Assembly: GCF_000725805.1 (NCBI RefSeq)
Contig: NZ_JOFT01000072.1
Location: 1 to 5,405 of the forward strand
Source of the DNA: Streptomyces xanthophaeus
GTDB lineage: Bacteria; Actinomycetota; Actinomycetes; Streptomycetales; Streptomycetaceae
DNA length: 5,405 nt
Reading direction: 5' to 3'
Shown here piece by piece: positions 1-5,239 of the stretch. The notes under the pieces are model-generated. The model did not search any database and had not been told where the DNA came from. It was given only the letters and a program-made list of their open reading frames with translations. Made by a program: the position numbers and the translations under genes. Numbering within the stretch: position 1 is the first letter of the stretch; every line of letters begins with the position of its first letter.

Positions 1-334
1 CGCGCTTGGGCAGGTGGTTCAGGTCCGCCATCAGGAGCATGTTCTCCTCACCGGTGATCAGGCCGTCCACGGCCGAGAACTGGCCGGTGACTCCGATCGC
101 GGCCCGCACCCTCTGCGGGTCGGAGGCCAGGTCATGACCTGCCACCTGGGCCTGACCGCCGTCGGCGGAGATGAGCGTCGAGAGGATCTGCACGGCGGTG
201 GTCTTGCCGGCGCCGTTCGGGCCGAGGAGGGCGAAGACCGTGCCGGCCGGGATGTGGAGGTCGATCCCGTCCAGGACGAGCTTGTCGCCGTAGGACTTGC
301 GGAGGCTGGTCGCCGCGATGGCCACGTCAGTCAT
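1..334 (-). CDS. ABC transporter ATP-binding protein, DrrA-like (N-terminal 111 residues, runs off left edge)
   Basis: Seen: reading from the ATG at 334-332, the protein begins MTDVAIAATSLRKSYGDK and has a perfect Walker A motif GPNGAGKT at residues 38-45, followed by a Q-loop glutamine at about residue 85 (GVTGQFSAVD). The signature motif, Walker B and H-loop lie beyond the left edge. A GGGAG ribosome binding site (complement of about 343-349) sits upstream of the ATG. Family knowledge: the GVTGQ(F/Y)SAVD and LTGEEN-like stretches are typical of the daunorubicin-resistance DrrA group of ABC-2 exporter ATPases. These hydrolyse ATP at the inner face of the membrane to drive a partner permease, usually encoded next. 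Inference: it is co-transcribed with the DUF4097 gene just upstream (23 nt between stop and start), and a permease gene probably follows outside the window. The exported substrate cannot be told from the sequence. Confidence 0.93.
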   Translation of the reverse strand, partial: MTDVAIAATSLRKSYGDKLVLDGIDLHIPAGTVFALLGPNGAGKTTAVQILSTLISADGGQAQVAGHDLASDPQRVRAAIGVTGQFSAVDGLITGEENMLLMADLNHLPKR

Positions 335-357
335 GGTGGGTGCTCCCTTCTTGTCTG

Positions 358-1026
358 TTAGAGGCTGCGGGCGGTGATGTCGCCGTACGAGGTGGTCGCG
401 CGGATGTTCAGGTCGGCGACGCCTTCGGTGTTGCGCAGTGCGTTGTGGATCCGGCCGTAGCCGGTGCCGGCGTCCAGGGAGGCGGAGGCTCCGCGGGCCG
501 CGCCGACCGAGATCTCGCCGGCCTCGGTGCGCAGTTCGACGGTGCCGCGTGCGGCTTCGGCGATGCGGATGTCGCCCTTCTGCGTGCTGATCTCCGCGGG
601 GCCGCCCAGGCGGCCGACCGAGATGTCGCCGGCGAGGAGGGTGAGGCGGGCGCTCGCGGTCTCGTCGAGCTTGACCGAGCCGTGTGCGCCGTCGAAAGCG
701 ACGTCACCGAGGCGTCCGACGCCCCGGAGTTCGGCGCTGGCCGCCTTCGCCTCGACGCGGGAGCCGGCGGGCAGCTGGACGGTCACCTCGACGGAGCCGG
801 AGGTGCCGAGGATCCGGCTCTTCGGGGGAGCGGCCTGGATCCGCAGGACGCCGTCGCGGTAGTCGACCTCGATCTGCTCCGCCGCCTTGACGTCGCTGCC
901 CTTCGAGGCGTTCGCGGGGAGGACCTCGACCGTGGTGTCGGTCCGGTCGGCGGCGATGAAGCGGATGCGGCCGGCGGGGATGTCGAGGACGGCGGAGACG
1001 GGGGCGGTGGTGTCGAACTTCTGCAT
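358..1026 (-). CDS. DUF4097 family beta-strand repeat protein
   Basis: Seen: 222 aa with no signal peptide or membrane segment. The second half has a repeated short unit with a glycine turn and a beta-strand: GDISV (133-137), GDIRI (151-155), GEISV (170-174), GRIHN (191-195) and YGDIT (214-218), spaced about 18-24 residues. This is the pattern of DUF4097 (putative adhesin / beta-solenoid) proteins. The ATG at 1026-1024 was chosen because AGGAGAG stands 4 nt before it; a TTG five codons further upstream has no such site. Family knowledge: no biochemical activity is firmly assigned, and in actinomycetes the family is often encoded beside ABC exporter genes. Context: first gene of an operon with the DrrA-like ATPase, divergent from a MarR-type regulator. 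Inference: it may act as an accessory or envelope-stress factor for the transporter. It looks cytoplasmic from sequence, which is odd for an adhesin label. Confidence 0.9.
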   Translation of the reverse strand: MQKFDTTAPVSAVLDIPAGRIRFIAADRTDTTVEVLPANASKGSDVKAAEQIEVDYRDGVLRIQAAPPKSRILGTSGSVEVTVQLPAGSRVEAKAASAELRGVGRLGDVAFDGAHGSVKLDETASARLTLLAGDISVGRLGGPAEISTQKGDIRIAEAARGTVELRTEAGEISVGAARGASASLDAGTGYGRIHNALRNTEGVADLNIRATTSYGDITARSL

Positions 1027-1062
1027 TGTTCTCTCCTGCAACTCGTTGTTTCTGATGAGAGA

Positions 1063-1078
1063 AACGCTACGTTGCGTT
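1063..1078. promoter_or_regulatory. Putative operator: 16-bp near-palindrome over the DUF4097 -10 box
   Basis: AACGCTACGTTGCGTT is a palindrome with 14 of 16 positions matching (arms AACGC/GCGTT plus the central ACGT; only the T/T pair breaks symmetry). Its ten bases at 1069-1078 recur in inverse orientation as AACGCAACGT at 1163-1172. MarR-family dimers bind palindromes of about this size, usually over the promoter they repress. The divergent regulator gene is the obvious candidate binder, but this is inference. Confidence 0.55.
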
Positions 1079-1092
1079 CACAGATTGGGCAA
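1064..1092 (-). promoter_or_regulatory. Putative promoter of the DUF4097-ABC operon
   Basis: On the minus strand a TTGCCC (-35, complement of 1087-1092) is followed after 17 bp by TAGCGT (-10, complement of 1064-1069). The -10 fits the TAnnnT pattern of housekeeping sigma promoters and the spacing is ideal. The predicted start would lie near 1057, giving a leader of about 30 nt. The -10 is embedded in the palindrome at 1063-1078, so a protein bound there would block it. Assigned by pattern only. Confidence 0.55.
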
Positions 1093-1162
1093 TGCGGTTG
1101 TTGCACCTTGATTGCATTTTACCAGGTCAGAGCTCATTAATCGTTGCAATGGGCTTCTGATT

Positions 1163-1188
1163 AACGCAACGTCGGATGCTCTTGCGTT
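1163..1188. promoter_or_regulatory. Putative operator: inverted repeat AACGCAA-N12-TTGCGTT upstream of the regulator gene
   Basis: Perfect 7-bp arms at 1163-1169 and 1182-1188 separated by 12 bp. The right arm runs into the -35 candidate of the regulator's promoter (1187-1192). The same heptamer occurs again at 1072-1078 in the operator of the divergent operon, and the core CGTTGC/GCAACG occurs four times in this gap (1070-1075, 1142-1147, 1166-1171, 1185-1190). The placement suggests autoregulation by the downstream MarR-type protein. Confidence 0.5.
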
Positions 1189-1216
1189 GCAATGAGATGG
1201 GAGTGAACGCTATACT
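1187..1216 (+). promoter_or_regulatory. Putative promoter of the dual-HTH regulator gene
   Basis: TATACT at 1211-1216 is a near-consensus -10 box (5 of 6 to TATAAT), with TTGCAA (4 of 6 to TTGACA) 18 bp upstream at 1187-1192. The predicted start is near 1223, leaving a leader of about 25 nt that contains the AAGGAG site at 1236-1241. An AACGC half-site (1206-1210) directly abuts the -10. Confidence 0.6.
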
Positions 1217-1247
1217 CGGGGCATCACAGGACACGAAGGAGACAGCG

Positions 1248-1973
1248 ATGCCGGGAGGCAGGCTCACTCAGCAGGAACGCCAGCAGATCGCACTGGGGCT
1301 GGCCGACGACCTCTCGTACGCGGAGATCGCCAGAAGTCTCGACCGCCCGACCTCGACGATCACGCGCGAGGTGATGCGCAACGGCGGTCCCACCGCCTAC
1401 CGCGCCGACCTGGCCCACCGCGCCACCGGCCACCGCGCCCACCGGCGCAGGCAGGTCGCACCCGAGGCCCCGCAGGCCTACGGGCGCGACGCGGAAGCGG
1501 TGCGCGCGTACCAGGAGACGTTCACCACCGTCCTCATGGGCTCGGGCATGCCCAAGATGATGTCCCGGGTGCTGGCCAGCCTCACCACCAGCGACGCCGG
1601 CAGCCTCACCGCGACCGAACTCGTCCAGCACCTGAACGTCAGCCCGGCATCCGTCTCCAAAGCGGTGGCCTACCTGGAGAACCAGGGCCTCATCCGCCGG
1701 GAGCGCGACGAACGCCGCCGCGAGCGCTACGTGGTGGACGACGACGTCTGGTACGAGGCGATGATGGCCAGCGCCCGCGCCAACACCTACCTCGTGGAGA
1801 CCGCACGGCAGGGCGTGGCCGTGATGGGCGCCGACACCCCGGCCGCCAACCGGCTCGAAAACATCGCCCGTTTCCTCGACTTCGTCAGCGAGAGCATCAC
1901 CCGCGCGGCCGAGCAGGCCCGGGAGATCCTCCACACGAAGCCCGACGCCGCCCCGGACGGCCCCGGGCGTTGA
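1248..1973 (+). CDS. Transcriptional regulator with IS30-type HTH plus GbsR/MarR-type winged helix
   Basis: Seen: 241 aa. Residues 6-46 (LTQQERQQIALGL...SYAEIARSL..PTSTITREVMRNGG) match the HTH_38 helix-turn-helix known from IS30-type transposases. Residues 55-75 are a basic Arg/His-rich linker. Residues about 105-165 form a MarR/GbsR-like winged helix (TATELVQHLNVSPASVSKAVAYLENQGLI, then an Arg-rich wing to YVVDD). The rest is helical and probably dimerises. The ATG at 1248 has AAGGAG 6 nt upstream. An earlier in-frame ATG at 1176 is rejected because it lies before the likely promoter and has no ribosome binding site. There is no transposase catalytic domain, so this is not an IS remnant in the ordinary sense. 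Inference: it is a repressor or activator of the divergent DUF4097-ABC operon and of itself, through the AACGC-type sites between them. The ligand is unknown. Confidence 0.9.
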   Translation: MPGGRLTQQERQQIALGLADDLSYAEIARSLDRPTSTITREVMRNGGPTAYRADLAHRATGHRAHRRRQVAPEAPQAYGRDAEAVRAYQETFTTVLMGSGMPKMMSRVLASLTTSDAGSLTATELVQHLNVSPASVSKAVAYLENQGLIRRERDERRRERYVVDDDVWYEAMMASARANTYLVETARQGVAVMGADTPAANRLENIARFLDFVSESITRAAEQAREILHTKPDAAPDGPGR

Positions 1974-1985
1974 TGAGCGCGGGGC
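1960..1985. terminator. Weak hairpin between convergent genes
   Basis: GCCCCG (1960-1965) pairs with CGGGGC (1980-1985) around a 14-nt loop that contains the regulator's stop codon. Only 19 nt separate the regulator stop from the convergent CMD stop, so a shared terminator would have to sit here. There is no T-tract and the stem is short, so this is a tentative call. Confidence 0.25.
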
Positions 1986-1992
1986 TCTCCGG

Positions 1993-2481
1993 TCAGGCCC
2001 ACTGCTCCTCGGCGAGGGAGGTGACCGGCTGGGGCTTGCCGATGACGGCCAGGGCGATGAAGAAGCCGATCTGGCCGATCGCGATGGTGAGGGTGGCCAG
2101 GGCCTTCTCGTCGTAGTGCCGGGCCACTTCGGCGTAGAGCTCGTCGGTGACGCGTTCCCGGCCGTGGGGGGCGGGCTGGAGGGTGGCTTCCACCAGGGCG
2201 AGGGCGGCGCGTTCGGCGTCGGTGAAGTACGGGGCGTCCTGCCAGGAGGAGACGGCGGTGATGCGCTCCTCCGTCTCGCCCGCCTTGCGCAGGAAGCCGG
2301 TGTTCAGGACCGTCAGGTAGGTGTTGGCGACGATCTGTCCGGCGCGCAGGTGGACGAGGCTCATGGTGGTGCGCGGCACGGAGCGGTTGCCGGTGGCGCG
2401 GAAGAGGGCGGCGCTGACGTCGTTCAGCTCGGGCACGAACTCGGCGGGGTTCGGCATGCGGGAGACCGGGGCGTTCGTCAT
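1993..2481 (-). CDS. Carboxymuconolactone decarboxylase (CMD/AhpD-like) family protein lacking the cysteine pair
   Basis: Seen: 162 aa. The central family signature is clear: LRAGQI (45-50), then LRKAGETEERI (64-74), then W80, APYFT (83-87), then DAERAALALVEA (88-99). Where usual members read Q-I-N-G-C-x-x-C-x-x-x-H, this protein reads QIVANTYLTVLN, so the two Cys positions are N53 and L56 and the His position is N60. The whole protein contains no cysteine. The ATG at 2481 has GAAGGAA 7 nt upstream. Family knowledge: AhpD-type members use the Cys pair for peroxidase or disulfide chemistry; true CMD enzymes act on aromatic ring-cleavage lactones. CMD-family genes are classic neighbours and targets of ECF41 sigma factors. 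Inference: it is transcribed by the neighbouring sigma factor from the GGTCACA-N16-CGTC promoter. Thiol peroxidase activity is unlikely; the actual role is unknown. Confidence 0.92.
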   Translation of the reverse strand: MTNAPVSRMPNPAEFVPELNDVSAALFRATGNRSVPRTTMSLVHLRAGQIVANTYLTVLNTGFLRKAGETEERITAVSSWQDAPYFTDAERAALALVEATLQPAPHGRERVTDELYAEVARHYDEKALATLTIAIGQIGFFIALAVIGKPQPVTSLAEEQWA

Positions 2482-2521
2482 GGCTGCGTTCCTTCGCGTC
2501 GGACGGTTGCTTCATCACGCT

Positions 2522-2548
2522 GACGGAACGGGTGGCGCGGATGTGACC
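2522..2548 (-). promoter_or_regulatory. ECF41-type promoter of the CMD-family gene
   Basis: On the minus strand GGTCACA (complement of 2542-2548) is followed by exactly 16 bp and then CGTC (complement of 2522-2525). The published ECF41 consensus, as I recall it, is TGTCACA-N16-CGTC, so the match is 6/7 and 4/4 with the right spacing. The leader would be about 33 nt. The gene for an ECF41 sigma factor lies about 1.3 kb away in the divergent operon, which makes the assignment strong. Confidence 0.8.
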
Positions 2549-2597
2549 GGTGTCGGGGCGCCTTCCGGGCCCCCGTAGAGTGAGGTGTGTCACATGC

Positions 2598-2624
2598 TGT
2601 CACGGGGGGTGGTGCCGCGGTGTC
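2598..2624 (+). promoter_or_regulatory. ECF41-type promoter of the oxidoreductase-sigma operon
   Basis: TGTCACG (2598-2604), a 16-bp spacer and TGTC (2621-2624) match the ECF41 pattern TGTCACA-N16-CGTC at 6/7 and 3/4. The predicted leader of about 30 nt is close to that of the divergent CMD gene. A perfect TGTCACA lies 10 bp upstream at 2588-2594, but at a 16-bp spacing it meets GGTG, not a -10 element. Positive autoregulation of the sigma gene through this site is inferred. Confidence 0.65.
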
Positions 2625-2661
2625 TTGCGCCCGGGGGACCCCTGGAGACGAAGGAGACACC

Positions 2662-3858
2662 ATGACCGCACACACCGAGGTGATCGTGATCGGCGGTGGG
2701 TACGCGGGTGTCATGGCTGCCAACCGCCTGACGCAGCGCGACGACGTGAAGGTGACGCTGATCAATCCGCGCCCGGCCTTCGTCGAGCGCATCCGCCTGC
2801 ACCAGCTGGTGGGCGGATCCCACGACGCGGTCCTCGCGTACGGGAAGGTGCTGGGCGCGGGCGTGCGGCTGGTGGTCGACACGGTGACGCGGATCGACGC
2901 GGCGGGACGGAGCGTGGAGCTGGCGGCGGGCGGGCCGGCGCGCTACGACTACCTGGTCTACGCGGTGGGCAGCGGCAGCGCCGGTTCGGCGGTGCCCGGG
3001 GCGGCCGAGTTCGCGCACCCGGTGGCGAGCCTGGAAGAGGCGCAGCGGCTGCGGCCGGTGCTCGACGCCTCGCCCGCAGCGGCGGTGACGGTGGTGGGAG
3101 CCGGTCCGACCGGGATCGAGACCGCCGCCGAGCTGGCGGAGGCGGGCCGTTCGGTGACGCTGGTCTGCGGCGGGGTGCTCGGCCCGTACCTGCACGCGCG
3201 CGGGCGGCGTTCGGTGGCGGGGCGGCTGGGGGCGCTGGGCGTGAAGGTCGTCGACGGCCCCGGTTCGGAGGTGACGGCGGTGACGCAGGACGCGGTGCGG
3301 CTGGCCGACGGGCGCGAACTGCCGGGCGGGGTGACCGTCTGGACGGCGGGGTTCGGTGTGCCGGACCTGGCCGCGCGCAGCGGTCTGAGCACCGACGAGC
3401 TGGGCCGTCTGGTCACGGACGAGACGCTGACGAGCGTGGACGACGAGCGGATCGTCGCGGCCGGGGACTCTGCGGCGCCCTCGCGGCTGCCGTTGCGGAT
3501 GAGCTGTCAGGCCGCGATGCCCCTGGGCGCGCGGGCCGCGGACACGGTGCTCAGCCGTCTCGCGGGTGAGACGCCCTCACCCCTCAACCAGGTGTTCGCG
3601 GGGCAGTGCATCAGCCTGGGGCGGCGCACGGGCATCTTCCAGTTCTCCCGGCGGCGCGACGTCGCGGTGTGGTTCCACGTCGACGGCCTTCCCGGGGGCA
3701 AGCTCAAGGAACTGATCTGCACGAGCATCGTCAAGCACCTGGCGGGCGAGGCAAGCGAGCCGGGTTCGTACCGTCTGCACCGCGTGCCCGGGGGTCCGTG
3801 GCGCCGGCAGTCGCTGGAGGCCGTGCGCGCGGAGGCGGCCCGGAGGGACGGGGTGTGA
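2662..3858 (+). CDS. NDH-2-like FAD-dependent oxidoreductase (pyridine nucleotide-disulfide oxidoreductase fold)
   Basis: Seen: 398 aa. The N-terminal FAD-binding Rossmann motif VIVIGGGYAGVMAA is at residues 7-20. A second dinucleotide fold VTVVGAGPTGIETA (142-155) is for NAD(P)H. The late FAD motif IVAAGDSAAPS (264-274) follows, then a C-terminal part with GQCISLGRRTG (314-324). Length and order match type II NADH dehydrogenase-like and related flavoproteins. There is no CxxC redox pair (the four cysteines, 169, 282, 316 and 353, are scattered), so a thioredoxin-reductase-like role is unlikely. There is no signal peptide. The ATG at 2662 has AAGGAG 6 nt upstream; in-frame starts upstream (from 2587) lie inside the promoter region. 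Role: transfer of electrons from NAD(P)H to an unknown acceptor, possibly a quinone. Context: its stop overlaps the start of the ECF41 sigma gene, and oxidoreductases are among the classic partners of these sigma factors. Confidence 0.93.
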   Translation: MTAHTEVIVIGGGYAGVMAANRLTQRDDVKVTLINPRPAFVERIRLHQLVGGSHDAVLAYGKVLGAGVRLVVDTVTRIDAAGRSVELAAGGPARYDYLVYAVGSGSAGSAVPGAAEFAHPVASLEEAQRLRPVLDASPAAAVTVVGAGPTGIETAAELAEAGRSVTLVCGGVLGPYLHARGRRSVAGRLGALGVKVVDGPGSEVTAVTQDAVRLADGRELPGGVTVWTAGFGVPDLAARSGLSTDELGRLVTDETLTSVDDERIVAAGDSAAPSRLPLRMSCQAAMPLGARAADTVLSRLAGETPSPLNQVFAGQCISLGRRTGIFQFSRRRDVAVWFHVDGLPGGKLKELICTSIVKHLAGEASEPGSYRLHRVPGGPWRRQSLEAVRAEAARRDGV

Positions 3859-4748
3859 GCGACCGCGCCACCGATGCGGCGACGGCGGTGTTCGTCGCCC
3901 ATCGCAATCTGCTCTTCACCGTCGCCTACGAGATGCTCGGGTCGGCCGCCGACGCGGAGGACGTCCTCCAGGAGAGCTGGCTGCGCTGGGTGGGCGTCGA
4001 TCTGGGGCAGGTGCGCGACCCCCGTGCGTATCTGGTCCGGATCACGACCCGGCAGTCCCTCAACCGGCTGCGGACCGTGACGCGCCGCAGGGAGGCGTAC
4101 GTCGGGCCCTGGTTACCCGAGCCGCTGCTCACCGCGCCGGACGTGGCGCAGGACGTGGAGCTCGCCGAGAGCCTGTCGATGGCGCTGATGCTGGTCCTGG
4201 AGACGCTGTCGCCGACCGAGCGGGCGGTCTTCGTGCTGCGGGAGGCCTTCGGCACCGGGTACGAGGAGATCGCGGCCGCCGTGGACAAGAGCCCTGCGGC
4301 GGTCCGGCAGATCGCGCACCGTGCCCGCCGCCACGTCGATGCCCGCCGTCCGCGGCGTACGGTCGCGCCGGGGGAGGCGCGGGCGGCCGTGGAGTCGTTC
4401 CGGCGGGCGCTGGAGAGCGGGGACCTGAAGGGTCTGCTGTACGTGCTCGCTCCGGGCGTGGTCTTCGTGGGCGACGGCGGCGGCGTCAAGCACTCCGCGC
4501 TGCGGCCGGTCACGGGCTCCGGCCAGGTGGCCCGTCTCATAGTGGGTGCGGGCGCCAGGACCGGCAGGTTCACCGTCGGCCCGGCCGTGGTCAACGGGAG
4601 CCCGGCCCTCGTGGTGCGCCTGGACGGGGAGATCGACGGGGTCATGGCGATCCGGGTCGAGGACGCCCGGATCGCGGGGCTCTACTACGTCCGCAACCCG
4701 GAGAAGCTGTCCCACGTCGTCCGCGAGACCGCGCTCACGCTTCGGTGA
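3855..4748 (+). CDS. ECF41-family (SigJ-like) RNA polymerase sigma factor with C-terminal SnoaL-like domain
   Basis: Seen: 297 aa from a GTG at 3855. Sigma region 2 spans about residues 10-80 (FTVAYEMLGSAADAEDVLQE, with the DAEDVLQE motif at 33-40). The ECF41 linker signature WLPEPL is at 86-91. Region 4 spans about 118-161 (LSPTERAVFVLREAFGTGYEEIAAAV, then the recognition helix SPAAVRQIAHRARRHV). The extension of about 125 residues has a SnoaL/NTF2-like fold pattern with a DGGG motif (207-210) and NPEKL (281-285), a form of the NPDKL motif. Family knowledge: ECF41 factors have no separate anti-sigma factor; the fused domain tunes activity, and they act on COE genes (CMD, oxidoreductase, epimerase). 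The GTG overlaps the oxidoreductase stop by 4 nt (GTGA) and is preceded by GGAGGG (3842-3847), indicating translational coupling. Inference: it drives its own operon and the divergent CMD gene. The signal is unknown. Confidence 0.95.
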   Translation: MSDRATDAATAVFVAHRNLLFTVAYEMLGSAADAEDVLQESWLRWVGVDLGQVRDPRAYLVRITTRQSLNRLRTVTRRREAYVGPWLPEPLLTAPDVAQDVELAESLSMALMLVLETLSPTERAVFVLREAFGTGYEEIAAAVDKSPAAVRQIAHRARRHVDARRPRRTVAPGEARAAVESFRRALESGDLKGLLYVLAPGVVFVGDGGGVKHSALRPVTGSGQVARLIVGAGARTGRFTVGPAVVNGSPALVVRLDGEIDGVMAIRVEDARIAGLYYVRNPEKLSHVVRETALTLR

Positions 4749-4914
4749 CGCGGGCGCCGCCCTGGCGGGGGCCGGAGCGGGCGGGGGGCGGCAGGGCGGA
4801 GGAGAGGGCGGGGGCGGCGGGTGCCTTGCGTTCCCGGCCCGTGTGGAGCGTGTCGAAGGCCACCAGGCTGGCGTAGGCGGAGCGGCGCAGACGGTGGGTG
4901 AGGGTGCGTCTCAT
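4735..4914 (-). CDS. Possible small ORF (59 aa), hypothetical
   Basis: Seen: an ATG at 4914-4912 opens a 59-codon frame, beginning MRRTLTHRLRRSAYASLVAFD, whose stop lies inside the 3' end of the convergent sigma gene (14-nt overlap). The first half is basic and could form a short helix; the second half is Ala/Pro-rich and low-complexity. There is no clear ribosome binding site or promoter. The frame stays open upstream to an ATG at 5196, but that start falls in the loop of a probable terminator hairpin, so a longer gene is unlikely. No family was recognised. It may be a chance frame in GC-rich DNA. Confidence 0.35.
   Translation of the reverse strand: MRRTLTHRLRRSAYASLVAFDTLHTGRERKAPAAPALSSALPPPARSGPRQGGARVTEA
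4757..4799. terminator. Possible hairpin after the sigma factor gene
   Basis: CCGCCCTG (4757-4764) is matched by CAGGGCGG (4792-4799), a perfect 8-bp stem starting 8 nt after the sigma factor stop. The 27-nt loop is long and very G-rich and no T-tract follows. It is the only structure near the operon's end, so it is noted as a weak terminator candidate. Confidence 0.25.
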
Positions 4915-5178
4915 AGGGCTGGTTTCATTCCGGTCGGCGCGGTGACGTGCACGGGCGGCATCACCTTGTCCGAGCGGGCTCAAGGAACGCATGAACTGCG
5001 GTCCAGGGCGGCCGGAGCGGCGGCCGCGTCCGGCAGGAGCCGCGGGAGTGCGCGGGGATCTCCGGGCGCGCGGCAGGACCGGAACGGCGCTGTACGTGAG
5101 CTCGAAGTTCCGCGGCGTGCGGGGGACAGGGGGACCGGCACTTCCTAGGCTGGGATGCGTAGGCCCCCCACCGCGTAC
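4915..5178. other. Intergenic stretch without a recognised gene
   Basis: No frame here has both a credible start and a recognisable product. A short 5-bp inverted repeat (CCTTG at 4964-4968, CAAGG at 4981-4985) is the only structure noticed, and it is too weak to assign. It probably serves as the space between the terminator of the right-hand gene and the end of the ECF41 operon, and could hold a promoter for the small minus-strand ORF, though none is convincing. Confidence 0.4.
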
Positions 5179-5217
5179 GCGCCCGCCCGCTGCCATCCCC
5201 CGCCAGCGGGCGGGCGC
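5179..5217 (-). terminator. Strong GC-rich hairpin terminator for the right-hand gene
   Basis: GCGCCCGCCCGCTG (5179-5192) and CAGCGGGCGGGCGC (5204-5217) form a perfect 14-bp stem with an 11-nt loop. It begins 22 nt beyond the stop codon of the minus-strand gene at 5240. There is no T-tract on either side, which is common for Streptomyces intrinsic terminators. Being symmetric, it may also stop transcription coming from the left. Confidence 0.72.
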
Positions 5218-5239
5218 CTCGACGCGCCCGTCGGAACGG

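Noticed and set aside
340..1140. Long plus-strand open frame opposite the DUF4097 gene
   Set aside because: Low-complexity Gly/Ala/Asp-rich product, no ribosome binding site, and the opposite strand encodes a recognisable family; it is a GC-rich shadow frame.
1176..1247. Upstream in-frame ATG extension of the dual-HTH regulator
   Set aside because: It would begin before the predicted -10 box and has no ribosome binding site; the ATG at 1248 has AAGGAG at ideal spacing and begins just before the HTH domain.
1248..1385. IS30 transposase remnant
   Set aside because: The HTH_38 match is confined to the N-terminus of an intact regulator; no DDE catalytic domain, inverted terminal repeats or target duplication is seen.
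2588..2614. TGTCACA at 2588-2594 as the functional -35
   Set aside because: A 16-bp spacer leads to GGTG, which does not resemble the CGTC -10; the copy at 2598 has a better partner.
2633..2642. GGGG/CCCC self-complementary stretch in the oxidoreductase leader
   Set aside because: The loop would be only about 2 nt, so a stable hairpin is doubtful; probably chance in GC-rich DNA.
2550..3569. Long plus-strand frame rich in Arg/Gly overlapping the oxidoreductase
   Set aside because: The product is compositionally biased with no domain, while the other frame has three intact dinucleotide-binding motifs.
4964..4985. CCTTG...CAAGG inverted repeat in the intergenic region
   Set aside because: Only 5 bp of continuous pairing with mismatches inside; no neighbouring gene or promoter gives it a role.
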